Shown here in pieces: positions 13,051 to 24,300 of a stretch of 64,000 nucleotides of DNA. Within the stretch, counting starts at the first letter, position 1, and the number at the start of each line of letters is the position of its first letter. The stretch comes from Thamnaconus septentrionalis (Eukaryota > Chordata > Actinopteri > Tetraodontiformes > Monacanthidae): contig CM020516.1 of assembly GCA_009823395.1 (NCBI GenBank), positions 6,406,501-6,470,500 of the forward strand. The letters run 5' to 3'. Under the pieces are notes generated by a model. The model was not told where the DNA came from. It did no database searches and saw only the letters and a program-made list of their open reading frames with translations. The translations under genes were made by a program, and so were the position numbers.

Positions 13051-14871
13051 TATTATTATTATTATAGGCCTACATCAAGATCTACCAAGGTGAGGAGCTG
13101 CCTCACCCAAAGTCCATGCTGCAGGTGAGCCACAGTGTCAACACCAGGACCAGGTCACGCTGGGACCGGGCTGTTTCCTCCTCCCATCCTTCCAGGATCA
13201 GCCTTTGCTTTGCTGAGTCTCTCTTTCTTTCTCTCTCCTCTTGTTTGGCCAGGCGACAGCAGAAGCCAACAACCTGACTGCTGTGGCAGGAGCCAAAGAC
13301 TTGTACGGCAAGAACATGGAGACGGTAAGATTCCCTTTTTGTGTCAGTCAAGTTAATCTGTGGCGTTCAGCTCCTGCCCAACAAATAGAAACAAAAATAT
13401 ACAGTCAGCATTTAAAGAACACAATATCTTTTTAACTATCACTTTAAATATTTCAAGTAATCAAACTGCTTTTATAGCACAATTTTAGCTTAAATAGTAT
13501 GAACCTAAATCAGTTGCTTCAAAATGACAGAAATGTTTTAGCAGTAGGAAAGAAGACTCAAAAAGGGCTTTGGTGAAATCAAATAATCCAAGCAGGGCAC
13601 TTCATACTGCTTAAGTCTCCTCCGTCAAATACACACTGCTGTGTTTCGGAAATAGATATATGGATAAATAATAAATACATATATATATATATATACACAT
13701 ACATACATACATACATACGTGCATATACTGTATATGTATACCTGTGTATACCTATACCAGCTGTGCGGCGGCGACAAGCCCTACATCGCCCCGGCCGACC
13801 TGGAGCGCTGCCACGAGGAGTTCCGCGAGCACTCGGTGCGCCACTTCCGCTCGGTGAAGAAGATGGGCGGCGAGGAGTTCTGCCAGCGCTACCAGAGCCA
13901 GCTGGAGGCGGAGCTGGACGAGGCCTACGGCAGCTTCTCCCGCCACAACGACGGCAAGAACATCTTCTACGCCGCCCGCACGCCCGCCACGCTCTTCGCC
14001 GTCATGTTCGTCACCTACGTGGTGTCCGGCGTGACGGGCTTTGTGGGCCTCAGCACGCTGGCGGCGCTCGCCAACCTGGTGATGGGCGCGACGCTGCTGT
14101 CGCTCTGCGCCTGGGCCTACGTCAAATACTCCGGGGAGTTCCGGGAGGTGGGGATGTTGATAGACCAGGTGGCCGAGACCCTGTGGGAACAGGTAGGTGG
14201 TCTGATTTATGATTTTTATATGGCCAAAAGCTTGATGTACATCTAGGGTTGTTAACAATTCATCAATTATTGATTAATTGTCGATTAAGAATTTAATCGG
14301 TTAAATTAGTTGCAATTAATTGAACATTTTTCACACGGGTAGTTAATATGATTATAACAGTGTCGTGGCAGGAAAGAGCAATTCACCTGTAGATGCTGAG
14401 ATAGTCATAATATACCAAGAACAAGTTGTTTACCAGGGATGATGTGATTATTGCATGTTTTTCATTACAAAAAAAATACAAATGTAAAAATATATTAATA
14501 TTTGAAATGTAAAATCATGTTTTCAAACATAGTTTCTTCTTTTTTTTGTAGTTGTAATTTGATATAACAAAGAAAACAAGTCATATTATTAATACTAATC
14601 AATGTATTGCCATGTGTTGTCTGCTGGTTCACTCTCACTTTGCATAGATTGTCCACTAGAGGGGGCTCTCTGACTGTCTTGACGACATGTGGCGTCGAGT
14701 CGCTCTGAATTTTCTTTGACGCGTTTTTTTTTTTTTTTCTTCTTCCTGCAGGTTTTGAAGCCGCTGAGCGAAAACTACATGGAAGACAACGTGAGGCAGA
14801 CGGTGGTCAACTCCATCAAGGCCAGTCTAACGGAACAGGTGTCACAGCGCGCCAAGTTAAAGACTCACTGA
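6051..14871 (+). CDS. atl2: Atlastin-2, ER-shaping dynamin-like GTPase (14 coding exons)
   Basis: Atlastins are integral ER-membrane GTPases that tether and fuse ER tubules. Coding exons: 6051-6123, 9603-9772, 9883-10095, 10958-11089, 11193-11297, 11445-11495, 11622-11678, 12033-12125, 12346-12484, 12798-12925, 13068-13124, 13253-13324, 13761-14192, 14752-14871. They join without a frame break into 613 residues (human ATL2, 583). The P-loop GAFRKGKS is at about residues 132-139, the G3 motif DTQG at 203-206 and the atlastin-type G4 RDW at 274-276. A middle helical domain follows. A paired membrane hairpin spans about 506-526 and 529-550, and an amphipathic C-terminal tail ends in KLKTH. The tail and the [10 protein letters not shown] segment resemble ATL2 more than ATL1 or ATL3. 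The N-terminal 80 residues are acidic, low complexity and poorly conserved, as in the family. The start is the first ATG in good Kozak context. An in-frame GTGAGC donor-like site at 6060 is a possible alternative exon 1 end. Confidence 0.95.
7452..7690 (+). repeat. Dispersed repeat (TTTCCAT family), copy 1
   Basis: It begins 'tttccatcacccttagaat' and contains 'cctaaatatcgcaatataaa' and 'ggtcatagaaacgcctaaa'. A closely related stretch lies at about 22629-22712. Further on, 'tcatggaaacgcttttgtcg' resembles the complement of the starting motif. It may therefore be a non-autonomous DNA element with imperfect inverted ends, but I cannot define its borders. Confidence 0.5.
8903..8922. repeat. (GGC)n trinucleotide run
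   Basis: About six GGC units in a row within atl2 intron 1. Confidence 0.9.
9060..9425 (+). mobile_element. 5'-truncated LINE 3' region, split by a MITE
   Basis: The plus strand at about 9160-9215 reads, in one frame, [11 protein letters not shown]. That is a hallmark of the C-terminus of L2/Rex-type LINE reverse transcriptases. At about 9316-9425 there follows a typical LINE 3' UTR: 'gcacttttt', 'ctctttaaaattgt', 'atgatgacaataaagg', then a short 'attctggttctggttctg' tandem. A MITE end (9217-9304) sits between the two parts. Stops and frame changes show that it is dead. Confidence 0.55.
9217..9304 (-). mobile_element. MITE family C (TAGGGATGTTAACA ends), partial copy
   Basis: It shares 'aatgttcaattaattg', 'aaattcttaat' and the terminal 'cattaacatcccta' with copies at about 14244-14400 and 25038-25320. 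It lies in atl2 intron 1, inserted in a LINE relic. It carries no coding capacity. The terminal sequence suggests a hAT-like non-autonomous element. Confidence 0.6.
10624..10875. mobile_element. MITE-like element with GATGCA inverted ends
   Basis: The left end is 'tagagatgcaacgatacc'. The right end, read on the other strand, is 'tggggatgcactgatagc'. The body is rich in 'ggtac' and 'accaatacc' motifs. The pattern fits a non-autonomous hAT-type element in atl2 intron 3. A related single end occurs at about 8644-8688. No clear 8-bp target duplication could be assigned. Confidence 0.55.
11841..12010. mobile_element. MITE family A (TTAAAGGTCCAG ends), copy 1
   Basis: This 170-bp element in atl2 intron 7 starts TTAAAGGTCCAGCGTGTAAA. 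Its other end, read on the opposite strand, starts TTAAAGCTCCAGTGTGTAAA. The matching inverted ends bounded by TTAA suggest TTAA-targeted insertion of the piggyBac type, although the superfamily is inferred. A longer copy is in adss2 intron 2 (52579-52890), and partial ends lie at about 40426 and 56495-56519. Confidence 0.7.
12549..12569. repeat. (AT)n run
   Basis: About ten AT units in atl2 intron 9. Confidence 0.9.
13018..13065. repeat. (CAT)n(TAT)n repeat abutting a splice acceptor
   Basis: Eleven CAT units pass into five TAT-type units. They end directly at the acceptor AG (13066-13067) of atl2 exon 11, so the repeat occupies the normal polypyrimidine-tract position. The poly-Met frame over it is a shadow of the repeat. 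Confidence 0.9.
13678..13719. repeat. (AT)n(CATA)n microsatellite
   Basis: An AT run followed by CATA units in atl2 intron 12, about 40 bases before the exon 13 acceptor. Confidence 0.9.
14244..14400 (+). mobile_element. MITE family C, copy in atl2 intron 13
   Basis: It starts 'tagggttgttaacaattcat' and shares 'gattaagaatttaatcg', 'caattaattgaaca' and 'gggtagttaatatgattata' with the slc29a1-intron copy at 25038-25320, in the opposite orientation. The right border is uncertain. Confidence 0.6.
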
Positions 14872-16330
14872 AGCTCCTCCTCCTCATCCTCTTCCTTCTC
14901 CTCCCCTCGTCATCGTCTTCATCAGAGTCCTGCCCACTCGCTTCGTGTTTGAGCTCCTTCAACTGCGGAACTAGTTCCACACCAAAGCTGCTCCACCCCT
15001 TCTCCACCTCCTGCCCCTGCCCTTCCCGAACAACCACCACACCACCGGGATCGGCTGGATCTGCGCTCTGCACCGCCCCCCAGTGCCTGACAGGTGGATC
15101 GTGCCAATGCTGCAATCGATGCATTTTTGCAATCTAGAGCCAAGTGTAGGGCTGGTAGGACTGTCCTCACTTCAGGAAGGAGCCGTCATTCAGGGAAAAC
15201 TGACACCGCCGCCACGGGCAGCTGTTACCAACCATGGATGCAATCTCAAGAAAAAAAAAATTACATTTCCGCTGTGGAACGTTAAAGCGGCCGGACACTT
15301 CCGAGCTTTGAGGTTTTCTGAGAGCACAAGCGCACCTAAATAACTCGGAGAGAAAACAGAAAGGACCAGGAGGAGATCATGGTGCTCATCTTCTTTCATC
15401 CAAATCAGGAAGCTTCCTGTTCTCCTCCTTTTCTTCCTCATCCTGCTCCTCCACCACCTTCTTCTTCTTCTTTTTCTTCTTCTTTTCCTCCTCCTCCTCC
15501 TCCTCCGCCACCTCTCCCTCCTTCTTCTGTGTTACTTTGACATCACGTGGCTGGAACATCAAGTGCAACACTACTCGGCTGACGTTTGACCTGCGCCGAC
15601 AGGTTCTGTCTGTTGCTGCGTTGTAGTGTTTAGCAAAGAGCTTTGCCGAGCCCCGCCCTCTGTCGCCATGGAGCCAATCACGCCTCTCGCTTTTGAACCC
15701 TTTTTCTCAATCGCTGCCTTTCGTCAGAGCTGCATTATTCTCCTTGTCGTAAACTTGTACAGAGCTGCAGGTCCATCGGTGTAGTTTTCTACATCTGGAC
15801 CGTTGGAAGACGCAGTTTCAGCACTAATTCGAATACTGACATGTTGGGTAAGAAATATTTCAATTTTCTTCCCAAGAGTCAGATATTGATTGGTACCTGA
15901 CATAGCCGTCGTAGCTGTTTAAATCATACACTGTATTCTGTAATATTCAAAACTGACTCCATGAGTGCTTCCAGAGCCAAATTGGCATGTTGGTACAAAT
16001 CTGACAGGTTAAATAAGTGGAATCTTCTCATCCAACTGTGAAAATGATATCTCCCAGTCTTGTCACCTTTGATTCATTGAGCATCTCTCTCATCATGCGC
16101 CTCAGTCAGTGACTCTACTATCAGAGTGACTTCATTGAATTCACTCAACCTGCCCTGAGAGTATTTCTCACTATTTGTTACTGTTGGAGTTCCCTCTTCT
16201 TCTTTTTTTTTTTTAACGATTCCATCCATGATTTCACACCTCAAGCGCCAGTCTTTTTACTTTGTGTGTGTTCTCAAGAATGATAAAAAAAACATGTGTC
16301 TCAAATAAAAGTATTTAAATAAGCGCGTTT
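14872..16330 (+). other. atl2 3' UTR (inferred)
   Basis: Non-coding DNA follows the stop TGA (14869-14871). A pyrimidine-rich tract of CTT/CCT units lies at about 15412-15530, a potential homopurine-homopyrimidine structure. No exon or second gene is visible. The 3' end is inferred from the first polyadenylation signal at 16304. Confidence 0.55.
16304..16309 (+). terminator. Candidate atl2 polyadenylation signal
   Basis: This is an AATAAA hexamer 1.43 kb after the stop. A second AATAAA lies at 16509-16514, so two alternative 3' ends are possible. Confidence 0.5.
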
Positions 16331-16530
16331 GCATTTGATAGTGTGGAGTCGTAGTGGCTCTTGTGTTGATTTGCTTCAGGATAAGTCGCTGCTGTAGGAT
16401 TCACATCTAGTTTTCTGATGTTAAGAGAAACGTGGGAGGATCCGACCGTGACGAGTGGGTTGGAGACGATGTGTCGGCCTTTTAAAGATATCTGGTAATT
16501 TATTTTTGAATAAAACGTTTACCTTATGAT

Positions 16531-17789
16531 TAAATCAAGTCATTGGCTCTGGTTTCGTCTCTTCTTTTTCCGTCTGTCTCACTGGATTTTTTTGTCTTCT
16601 CGTAGTTTATTCACCAAACCTTTCCATTCCATTTCCATCGAACATTTTGTACATTTGCTCCGTTTACAAAATGGTAAAATCACCTCAAGCCACTTTACAA
16701 TTTTTTTTTGTTAAATTTTTGCTGTTCACATAAAATGTCTTATGCAATATTCTTCAAAATGTGCATCGAAGAGATGGAATGGAAAGTCACTGCTTGCAAT
16801 TTCGGTCCACTAGATGGCAACAAATCACAACTGTCGTCGATGAGACCAATATTTTCCCAAGAGCAGCATCAGCATCGGGGCTGATTGATGAGAGGTTAAT
16901 TCTGTGAGCACCGTACATTTATTTAGAGAATAAAAAATAAAATAAAAAATCTGCTGCCAGCTAATTAGGATTACCAGTTTTTCATAATTATCAACAGGGA
17001 CGGTCAGAGGCCCTTAAAAGAAATAAGATTAAGAGCTGTGAGACTCTTACAGTCTCAAGCAGCTATCGTCCACGGCGGCTCAGTCGGACGGTTGTGAATG
17101 TAAACTGTGGCAACGCAGCAGCAGGTTCGAATCCTCCCCACAAGCAAGTGAAGCCAGGTTTCTAAAAATAGTTTTATTTTTTCTCCCAAAAGATCATGAT
17201 GCTGCATTTGCTTAAATACATCTTGTTTCAACCAAAACCTATACCGAGGAGCTGACCTACAATGTGCTTCTACACTAACAGGCTGGAGGACGCACACAGT
17301 TGGTCTGAGTGTCAATACTACTGTGTAAGAGTGGCAGTTTACTTTTATTTATTTTAATCTCCAGACCTTATTCATGACAACCAAACAATATAACCTGAAG
17401 ACAACAATAGCGTTGAAAAGCAAAAGACTACACAACTGTTGATATAAAACTACCTAGAAAATGACAATTGAGAAAACGTCACAATGAATGTCAATAAAAG
17501 TTGCGTTGTACCTTTTAGTGGCATTAAAAATACATCATGGCAATAAAATATGTCTCACGTGAAGACTCAACAGCACAAACAGAAAATGTAAAAAAACAAA
17601 GCAACAAATACCAAACAAAGGGCTAAAAAAATAAATGAACAACAATGTTTTTCTGTGTGAAACAACTGGAGAGATGAACACTAATGAGCCCCTCAGTGGT
17701 AGCTGAGGGGCTCAGAACCTCGTCTTACGCAATTTTGTGTCTACATTCTTTCAGAAGGTGCCGCACGGCTTTCCCACGTCACTTTCGTG
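16531..17789. other. Intergenic DNA between convergent atl2 and slc29a1
   Basis: No gene was recognised. It holds a degenerate tRNA-like SINE head at about 17068-17146 and an A-rich stretch at about 17390-17640. On the minus strand, AATAAA-like signals occur near 17344-17352 and at 17790-17795, so part of it may be slc29a1 3' UTR. Confidence 0.5.
17068..17146 (+). mobile_element. tRNA-derived SINE head, degenerate
   Basis: It contains 'ggcggctcagtcgg' (box A-like) and, about 45 bases on, 'ggttcgaatcc' (box B), separated by 'ctgtggcaacgcagcagcag'. This matches the tRNA-like head of common fish SINEs rather than a functional tRNA, since I could not pair an acceptor stem. Only the head is evident. 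Confidence 0.5.
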
Positions 17790-18066
17790 TTTATTTGGCA
17801 TAAAAAGAATCAAAAGTATCAACAGTTCAGAGGCACGCCACATTCTCATGTTCTAGCATCGAATAAAAATAATATGTGTCAGTCTTGCAGTCTTGTCGTT
17901 TCTTGCCTTGTTTAAAAAAAATGAACCAATATTCTATTTACAAGCTATTGTCACTGCGATTGTTTCAAAGAGTAGTAATGATGGAGGCTGTAACACATTT
18001 GATCTTTTTCATCGTTTCAGTGAGTTTGGTGCAGAAGAACACCGTGAATGAGAATCTTGTTTGTTT

Positions 18067-18072
18067 TTTATT
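18067..18072 (-). terminator. Candidate slc29a1 polyadenylation signal
   Basis: The minus strand reads AATAAA here, about 350 bases after the stop codon. Another minus-strand AATAAA at 17790-17795 would give a longer 3' UTR. Confidence 0.4.
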
Positions 18073-18420
18073 AGCGTCATGAGTCCAGCGTGGGATTGAA
18101 GAATCACTAGCGTTGCAGAACTGGTACCAATTTGATCTTTGTCTCGTCACATTCCTGGTTATGATCGTTTGCAAAGTTTAACTCTGTACTTTTAAATAGT
18201 TTGACAGCAAAAACAAACAAACAAAAAAACAAACAGAAAAAAGACAGTCCAGGAAACTCTGCGTTTGCAGTCAGTTTCCGTGGTGACGGGTGGAGAAGAC
18301 CGAGGTGCTCTGGTCTTCTGGCCTGCTGCGGGGTCTCCAGGTGGAGGAGGAGGTGGGCGGCGCTGCATTGGTCCAATGGTCTACATCTGCTGCCCGCTGT
18401 TTCTTATTTGTGTTGTTTTT

Positions 18421-19242
18421 TCAGACCAGGACCCTGAAGGCAAAGGACAAGGCGGCGCCCAGCGCCAAGCCCAGCGACAGGAAGAAGGCCATGATGGCGC
18501 CCGCCGTCTCCGCCTCGTGCGGCGCCACCTTCCTGCACGCAGACACACATACACACACCGGCTTGAGTGGGGGAAGGGAAATAACTCACTACAGGTGCGT
18601 TAAAACGCTTAATTATAATCACTTTAGACTTAATGTAAAATGTTTATTTTATTTCTTTATTTCTTTTTAATTCCTATCATTTTTTCATCTTCTCTTTGCA
18701 CTGTATATGCTGCTGTAATGACGCAAATCTCCCCAGTGAAGGATAAATGAAGGAATTCTATTCTAATCTATTCTAGAGTAGTAGTTACCTGTGTGTAGTG
18801 ATCACTAAACAAGGTCTAATTATATAGTTAGCGCTGGCAATGACAACCTTAAGCCTTCTTAGCCCAGGGGTGGGAAAACTACGGCCCGGGGGCCATGTGA
18901 GGCCCGTTAAGCTTTTTAATCCGGCCCGCCGATACTTGAAGAAATTATGTTAATAGTCAGTAAGTCATAAAATGGCTGAATTTCATCACTTTTTTCAGTG
19001 TTTTACGAGTCATTTCAATAAAGAGCTAAATACAGTGGGGCTTCAAAGACACTGATTTTGATGTAACTTTGCTTTTGTTCATTTTCAATTGACATTAAAG
19101 CAACATGTTTTCCACATATCCCAGGATATATTTTGAGGTGGGTCACCAAAACACTCCATCCATCTGCTGCTGTTCACTAAACGAGGTATAATTAAGTGGT
19201 TTACTACAGGGAGATAAGACTTGTTGCCTCATGCTGTGCTGT

Positions 19243-19286
<44 letters not shown>

Positions 19287-20034
19287 GCACACGTGACGAC
19301 ACTCACTTGGGCCCGAAGCACATGCAGAGGCTGGCCAGGTAGCCGTTGGAGAAGGAGAAGAGGATCATGAAGATGATGTACCAGGCGTCGTGGTTGAAGA
19401 GCACCGGCATGAAGGAGCGCGGCTGCACGTTGCACAGCATGAAGAGCGGCACGAAGACGATCCGCAGCGCCACCAGCAGGGGGAGCCACACGCTGTCCTT
19501 ACCCGGCTGCAGACATACGGGACAGGCAGATCAAGAAGGAACAGATTAAAAAAAAAAGTGTTTCCACCCAACAGCAATAACCAGAAATACACAATCCCAG
19601 ACACAACACAAGGAGCCAGTAACAGGATTGTGCAATTGTGTGTGCGGGGGTTAGGGTTTAAAGAGGACGTGCGGATCAAACGGTGGACAGAAAGAATGTC
19701 GGACGTTTTGCCGAAAAACTTCAACTCAAAACTGTGGTGGGTTTTTCATAAAAAAGGTTTAAAACAGAAATCGAGAAAAAGGCCATCAGAGTTGAGGGCG
19801 ACCTCATGACCCTCCCGTGATGACAGAGCGGCTCACATGACCGCGGAGCAGCTGACTGCTCGAGTCTGCTCTGGCGCTGCGTTCAAGTGCGCGTGAAGGC
19901 CGAAATCATCTGCAATCTTTTTTCTTTTTTTTTCCCTGCGCGAAACCAAATCCATTCGCTTCATTCGCATTCCTCCGCTTTGGCTTTGTTCTCCGTGTAC
20001 GAATAGAAGCAAGACACGCTGGACTGCAGCTGGT

Positions 20035-20078
<44 letters not shown>

Positions 20079-21321
20079 CAAGAGACTCAAGGGCTCCAAT
20101 TGTGTCAGAGGGCCTGAGTTTGGAATTCTTTCAATTTGTTTCCCAGAGGAGACGTACAACCGTCTCAGCGGGCCGACACGACACGACAGCACGCCACAGT
20201 TCCCTCCCTCACAGATAATGAAGGTGTGTCTGTCCTGCAGGTCTGAGTTGGCGGCAAACTGAGAAATTCGCCGTTGCTTGACGTCTCTTCCGTGTTTTGC
20301 CAGAACAAACAGGCCGAAACATTCACTGCTGTTTCGTTGAAAGCAAGTTTTTCCATTCCTTTCTTTCACCCGGAGGGAATCACAGCCAGTCAGTCACAGG
20401 ATTCCAAGGAATCACTTTAGTTTCGGACCATATTGTTCTCGATAAAACCACGAGACAAAAGAGTTTTTACGCAGCGAAGCTTCCTCTGTTTGTGACTCAC
20501 CCACATACAGACGGCGGTGAGACTCCTGCCGGCCCAGTCCATCAGGTTGAAGAGCAGGAAGCAGGCCACCGGGATGAAGTAGGTGTCTGCAGGTGGACAG
20601 AAGAGGAAGAAAACTCAACACTCTGGAGTCTAATGTGTTCCACGTCATCGTGCTGCCTCAGTGTGACGCAACCAGACCCAACGTATGAGCGACAACAACT
20701 GCAGCTCATTTTCCAGAGGGATTACAAACCCCTGCCGAGGCCTTTCAGGGATTTCATCTTCCACCGCTGTAAACCCGCTTGTATTTCTTTTTGGTAAACA
20801 CTTAAATTGTGTATACGAGGTCAAACAACTCGGGGGCGGTTCGGCCAGTGAGACACTTCAACCCAGTGTGCAGAGGGCGTTCAGACAGTTGAGTCATCTT
20901 CCTCTGGAAGCGAGAGAGACTTGGAAACAAATATTCCAAAAAGCGCATTTCGTTCTGGCGTCCTCGAATAAACCAACGAAGAAGAATGTGGACGAGGTAT
21001 CCCGGTTTGTGTGCGCAGGCCACCGTAGTTCACTGGCAAACTCAGGAGAGGGAGGGTGAGCAAATGAGCACTGCAATCTAAAAAGTAACCACTTAATGTT
21101 GCTGTTTCTTATCTTCAAATATTACAGACTGGATGTTAAACCCTTTAGCCCACATCCTGTGCCAAGACTAATTATTGGTGTTTGGGCTGCATGCACGCTG
21201 ATGCAACCGGTGATGCCTTCAGCTGCTGCTGCAGTGACACGTTTGCAACACAAACCACAAACACAAACCGAGTCTTTTATCATGTCAAACCTGTGTGGTG
21301 TCATTTTGGTTGTTGGCTGAC

Positions 21322-21360
<39 letters not shown>

Positions 21361-24300
21361 CACTCACTCCAGCCTCCTCCGTTGGCCACCGTGCTCTTGA
21401 CGTCGACGGTGACGGCGGGGAAGGTCCCGATGGTGACGGTGAAGATGAAGCACACCGACAGAGCCATGACCCAGATCTGAGGACGGAGCAGCGGAGCGGC
21501 TGGTGATCACACCATCACTATCACCTGGCTGCCTGCATCACCTCGCTGGCCCGGGTCCAGCCGCCACCGCCGCCACTGGTGGTCTCACCTGTTTGAAGAT
21601 GGCGAACACGGACACTTCGGCTTTGGCCTCGTCCTCCGTCAGGTTCGCCGCCGGCCGCTTCTCCGCTGACTCCTCTGGCGAGAACAAGAGGGGGAAAAAA
21701 ATCAACATCATCATCAAGATTGTGTGGTTTTGATGCTCTAAAATGTGACAGGGGCGGCCAGAGCAGCAGCAGCAGATGGAGGGAGTGTTTTGGTGACCCA
21801 CCTCATAGGAGAAAAAAAAAATACATCATGGGATATGTGGAAAACATTTAATGTCAATGGAAAATGTGTGTCTTTGAAGCCCAACGGTATTTGGCTCTTT
21901 ATTGAAATGACTCAGAAAAGTGGTGAAATACAGTTATTTCATGACTGACTGACTATTAACATCACTTCCAGCGGGTCGGATGACTTGCAAAGTGACATTG
22001 CTCACTAGAGATTGCGCAAACGGCAAAAAATTATTTTTGGCCCCCGGGCCGTAGTTTTCCCACCCCTGGGTTAGATGCTGCTGCTGGAGTGTAGATAGAT
22101 CGATTGACGAATACTTTATTGATTTGCAAGCTGCTAGTGTTGGCTCCTCCTGCTCACTATCTGAATATTTGAGCGCCGGCCCTGTTAGACTGGACGCACC
22201 TTTTTTGAGCAGATCCATCTTGTTCTCCTCGTCAGCGGAGGGCCTGCAGCGATTCGTCTCCATGTAGAACTGGAAGAACTCCTGTTGGCCGCGACATGTT
22301 GCCACATTAACAAACACCACTGCGTTCCTCGATATTTGTCTTCCAAGCACAACACAGACTGAGGAGTTTGGCGCCAGCCGGCAGGACAAGTGAACGGTTG
22401 TGTGAATGTGTGGAGGAGCAGCAGCAGCAGCAGCAGGAGGGCCTCACCATCCTGGGGAGAAGCACGTAGCACATGACGGCCAGCAGGATGACCACGCAGG
22501 CTGTGATGAAGTAGCCGAACGCGCTGTCCTGCAGCGCCGAGCCAGCTGGGGGAAGAGACACAGCAGCACAGGAGACAGCGTCAGCCACTGTGTTTGTTCA
22601 CAAGTCTCTTGGCCCTGTCACACGAGCTGCATTTCCATGAACCCTAGAATTGCGAAAACCTAAATACTGCAATAAAAAACTGGTAATGGAAACGCCTAAA
22701 CTGCGGAAACCTGTGATAGAAAAGCTGCTGCAGCTGCTGTTGGTTGGAAGGTCCAGTGTGGAAGATTTGGCAACATGACGTGGTGAAGAAAACATGATGT
22801 CTGCCAGGAAAAACTCCCCCCCGGCCTCAAAATCCATCATGACTCTGAATTCACGCATCGACTTCACAGTCCGACCCCTAGACGACCTCTCACCCACCTC
22901 AGCATCGTCACTGGTCACAATACTCTGCATTACGTATCCTTTTTAATCTTATGTTGCGATCTTTCTATGCACAGGTTTGCACTGACAGAGATGTCCTGAT
23001 CTCATTGTACATGTGTACTGTGCCAAAAAATGAATTCTATTCTATTCTATTCTATAGTCTTGTAGAGTCACTCTGTGGGCTACTGCAGGTATGCGGCAGA
23101 AACCTCTTGAACATTTGTCTTTGCACTGGTTATGTAATGAGAACCTATATCTTACATACGTCTACTACAGTCATCAAATAGGAGTGGCCCTTTGTGAGCT
23201 CCGGTGTGTGTCTGTGTGTGTTGTATTGTGTTGTTTGCGTGTCCCATACGTACAGGCCAGGGCGCAGATCATAGAGAAGGCTGCGAAGGTTCCGGCCAGC
23301 CCCTGTCCGCTCATGATGGGAGTGGTGTAGGAAGCGGGCAGGATCCCCGCCAGCCCAAACAGACTGCCCTGGAAAACGGCCCCGAAAGCTGCAGGGATGG
23401 AAATTTTGAGAATAAAGTTGAAATTTCAAGAATAAAGCAGACATTTCGAGAATTAAGATGACATTTCGTGAATACAATTTTAAATTTCCAGTCGGCCCTG
23501 AAAGCTGCAGGGATGAAAATTTCGAGAAGTAAGTTGAAATTTTGAGATTAAAGTGGAAATTTCAGGAATAATGTCACAAAATTCAATTCAAGTCAATAAA
23601 AGAAAATTTCAACTTAAAACTCAAAATGGAAAAATCTCCTTCCTGTAATATTTTTTTCTTCTTCTGGGCCTAATCCTCTTTGGTAGAGAAACCTCAGTGT
23701 CCCACATCAAGTAATAATAATAACTAACAGACCAAACCAGCAGAGATGATCGCAGTATAAACAGTGAGCTGGGTGGTGGGATGGGGGGGTCTAGTAGGGA
23801 AATGCTCCACTGATTTCAAACCAACAGGAGGCGCTGACAGTGAACGTTCTAACTCCTGACAACAACAGGGATTATCGCTCGCTGGTTCCCTTCGTTCGTT
23901 CGTCGACTCAATTTCAAGATCAACCTGATGCAGATCAGTGAGGCAGAGGAAGCCGCAGCCACGGTCCCTATGTGCCCACTGAGGATACTGCTGATGCTCG
24001 CTGCTGATTGGCTGAATCTCAAATAAAACAACAAGAAAAAAAAGCAAAAAACAAACAAGTAAAGCAGAGGAAGGACACTTTCCCACGGCTCAGAGCTCTT
24101 CCTCTCCGCAGAGCTGGTTGGATGAAGGACTGTTGTGACTCAGCCACATCCGCACTTTGATGGAATAATTGAATTATGTCCGGAGTCTTAAGAGCATCCG
24201 GTTGCGGGTCGGAAACGCGGTTGTTAACCACCGCAGTTAAGTTTGCATTGAAGTTGAGCAACTCACAGTTGATGATGATGATTTTTATCATGGTGACGGA

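Noticed and set aside
13752..14258. 168-codon antisense open frame and 149-codon second sense frame over atl2 exon 13
   Set aside because: Both follow from the GC-rich codon bias of the real exon. The antisense translation is Ala/Leu/Val/His-rich with no domain and no splice support.
20033..20218. Poly-Ser open frame
   Set aside because: It is the (CAG)13 repeat read in frame, inside an slc29a1 intron.
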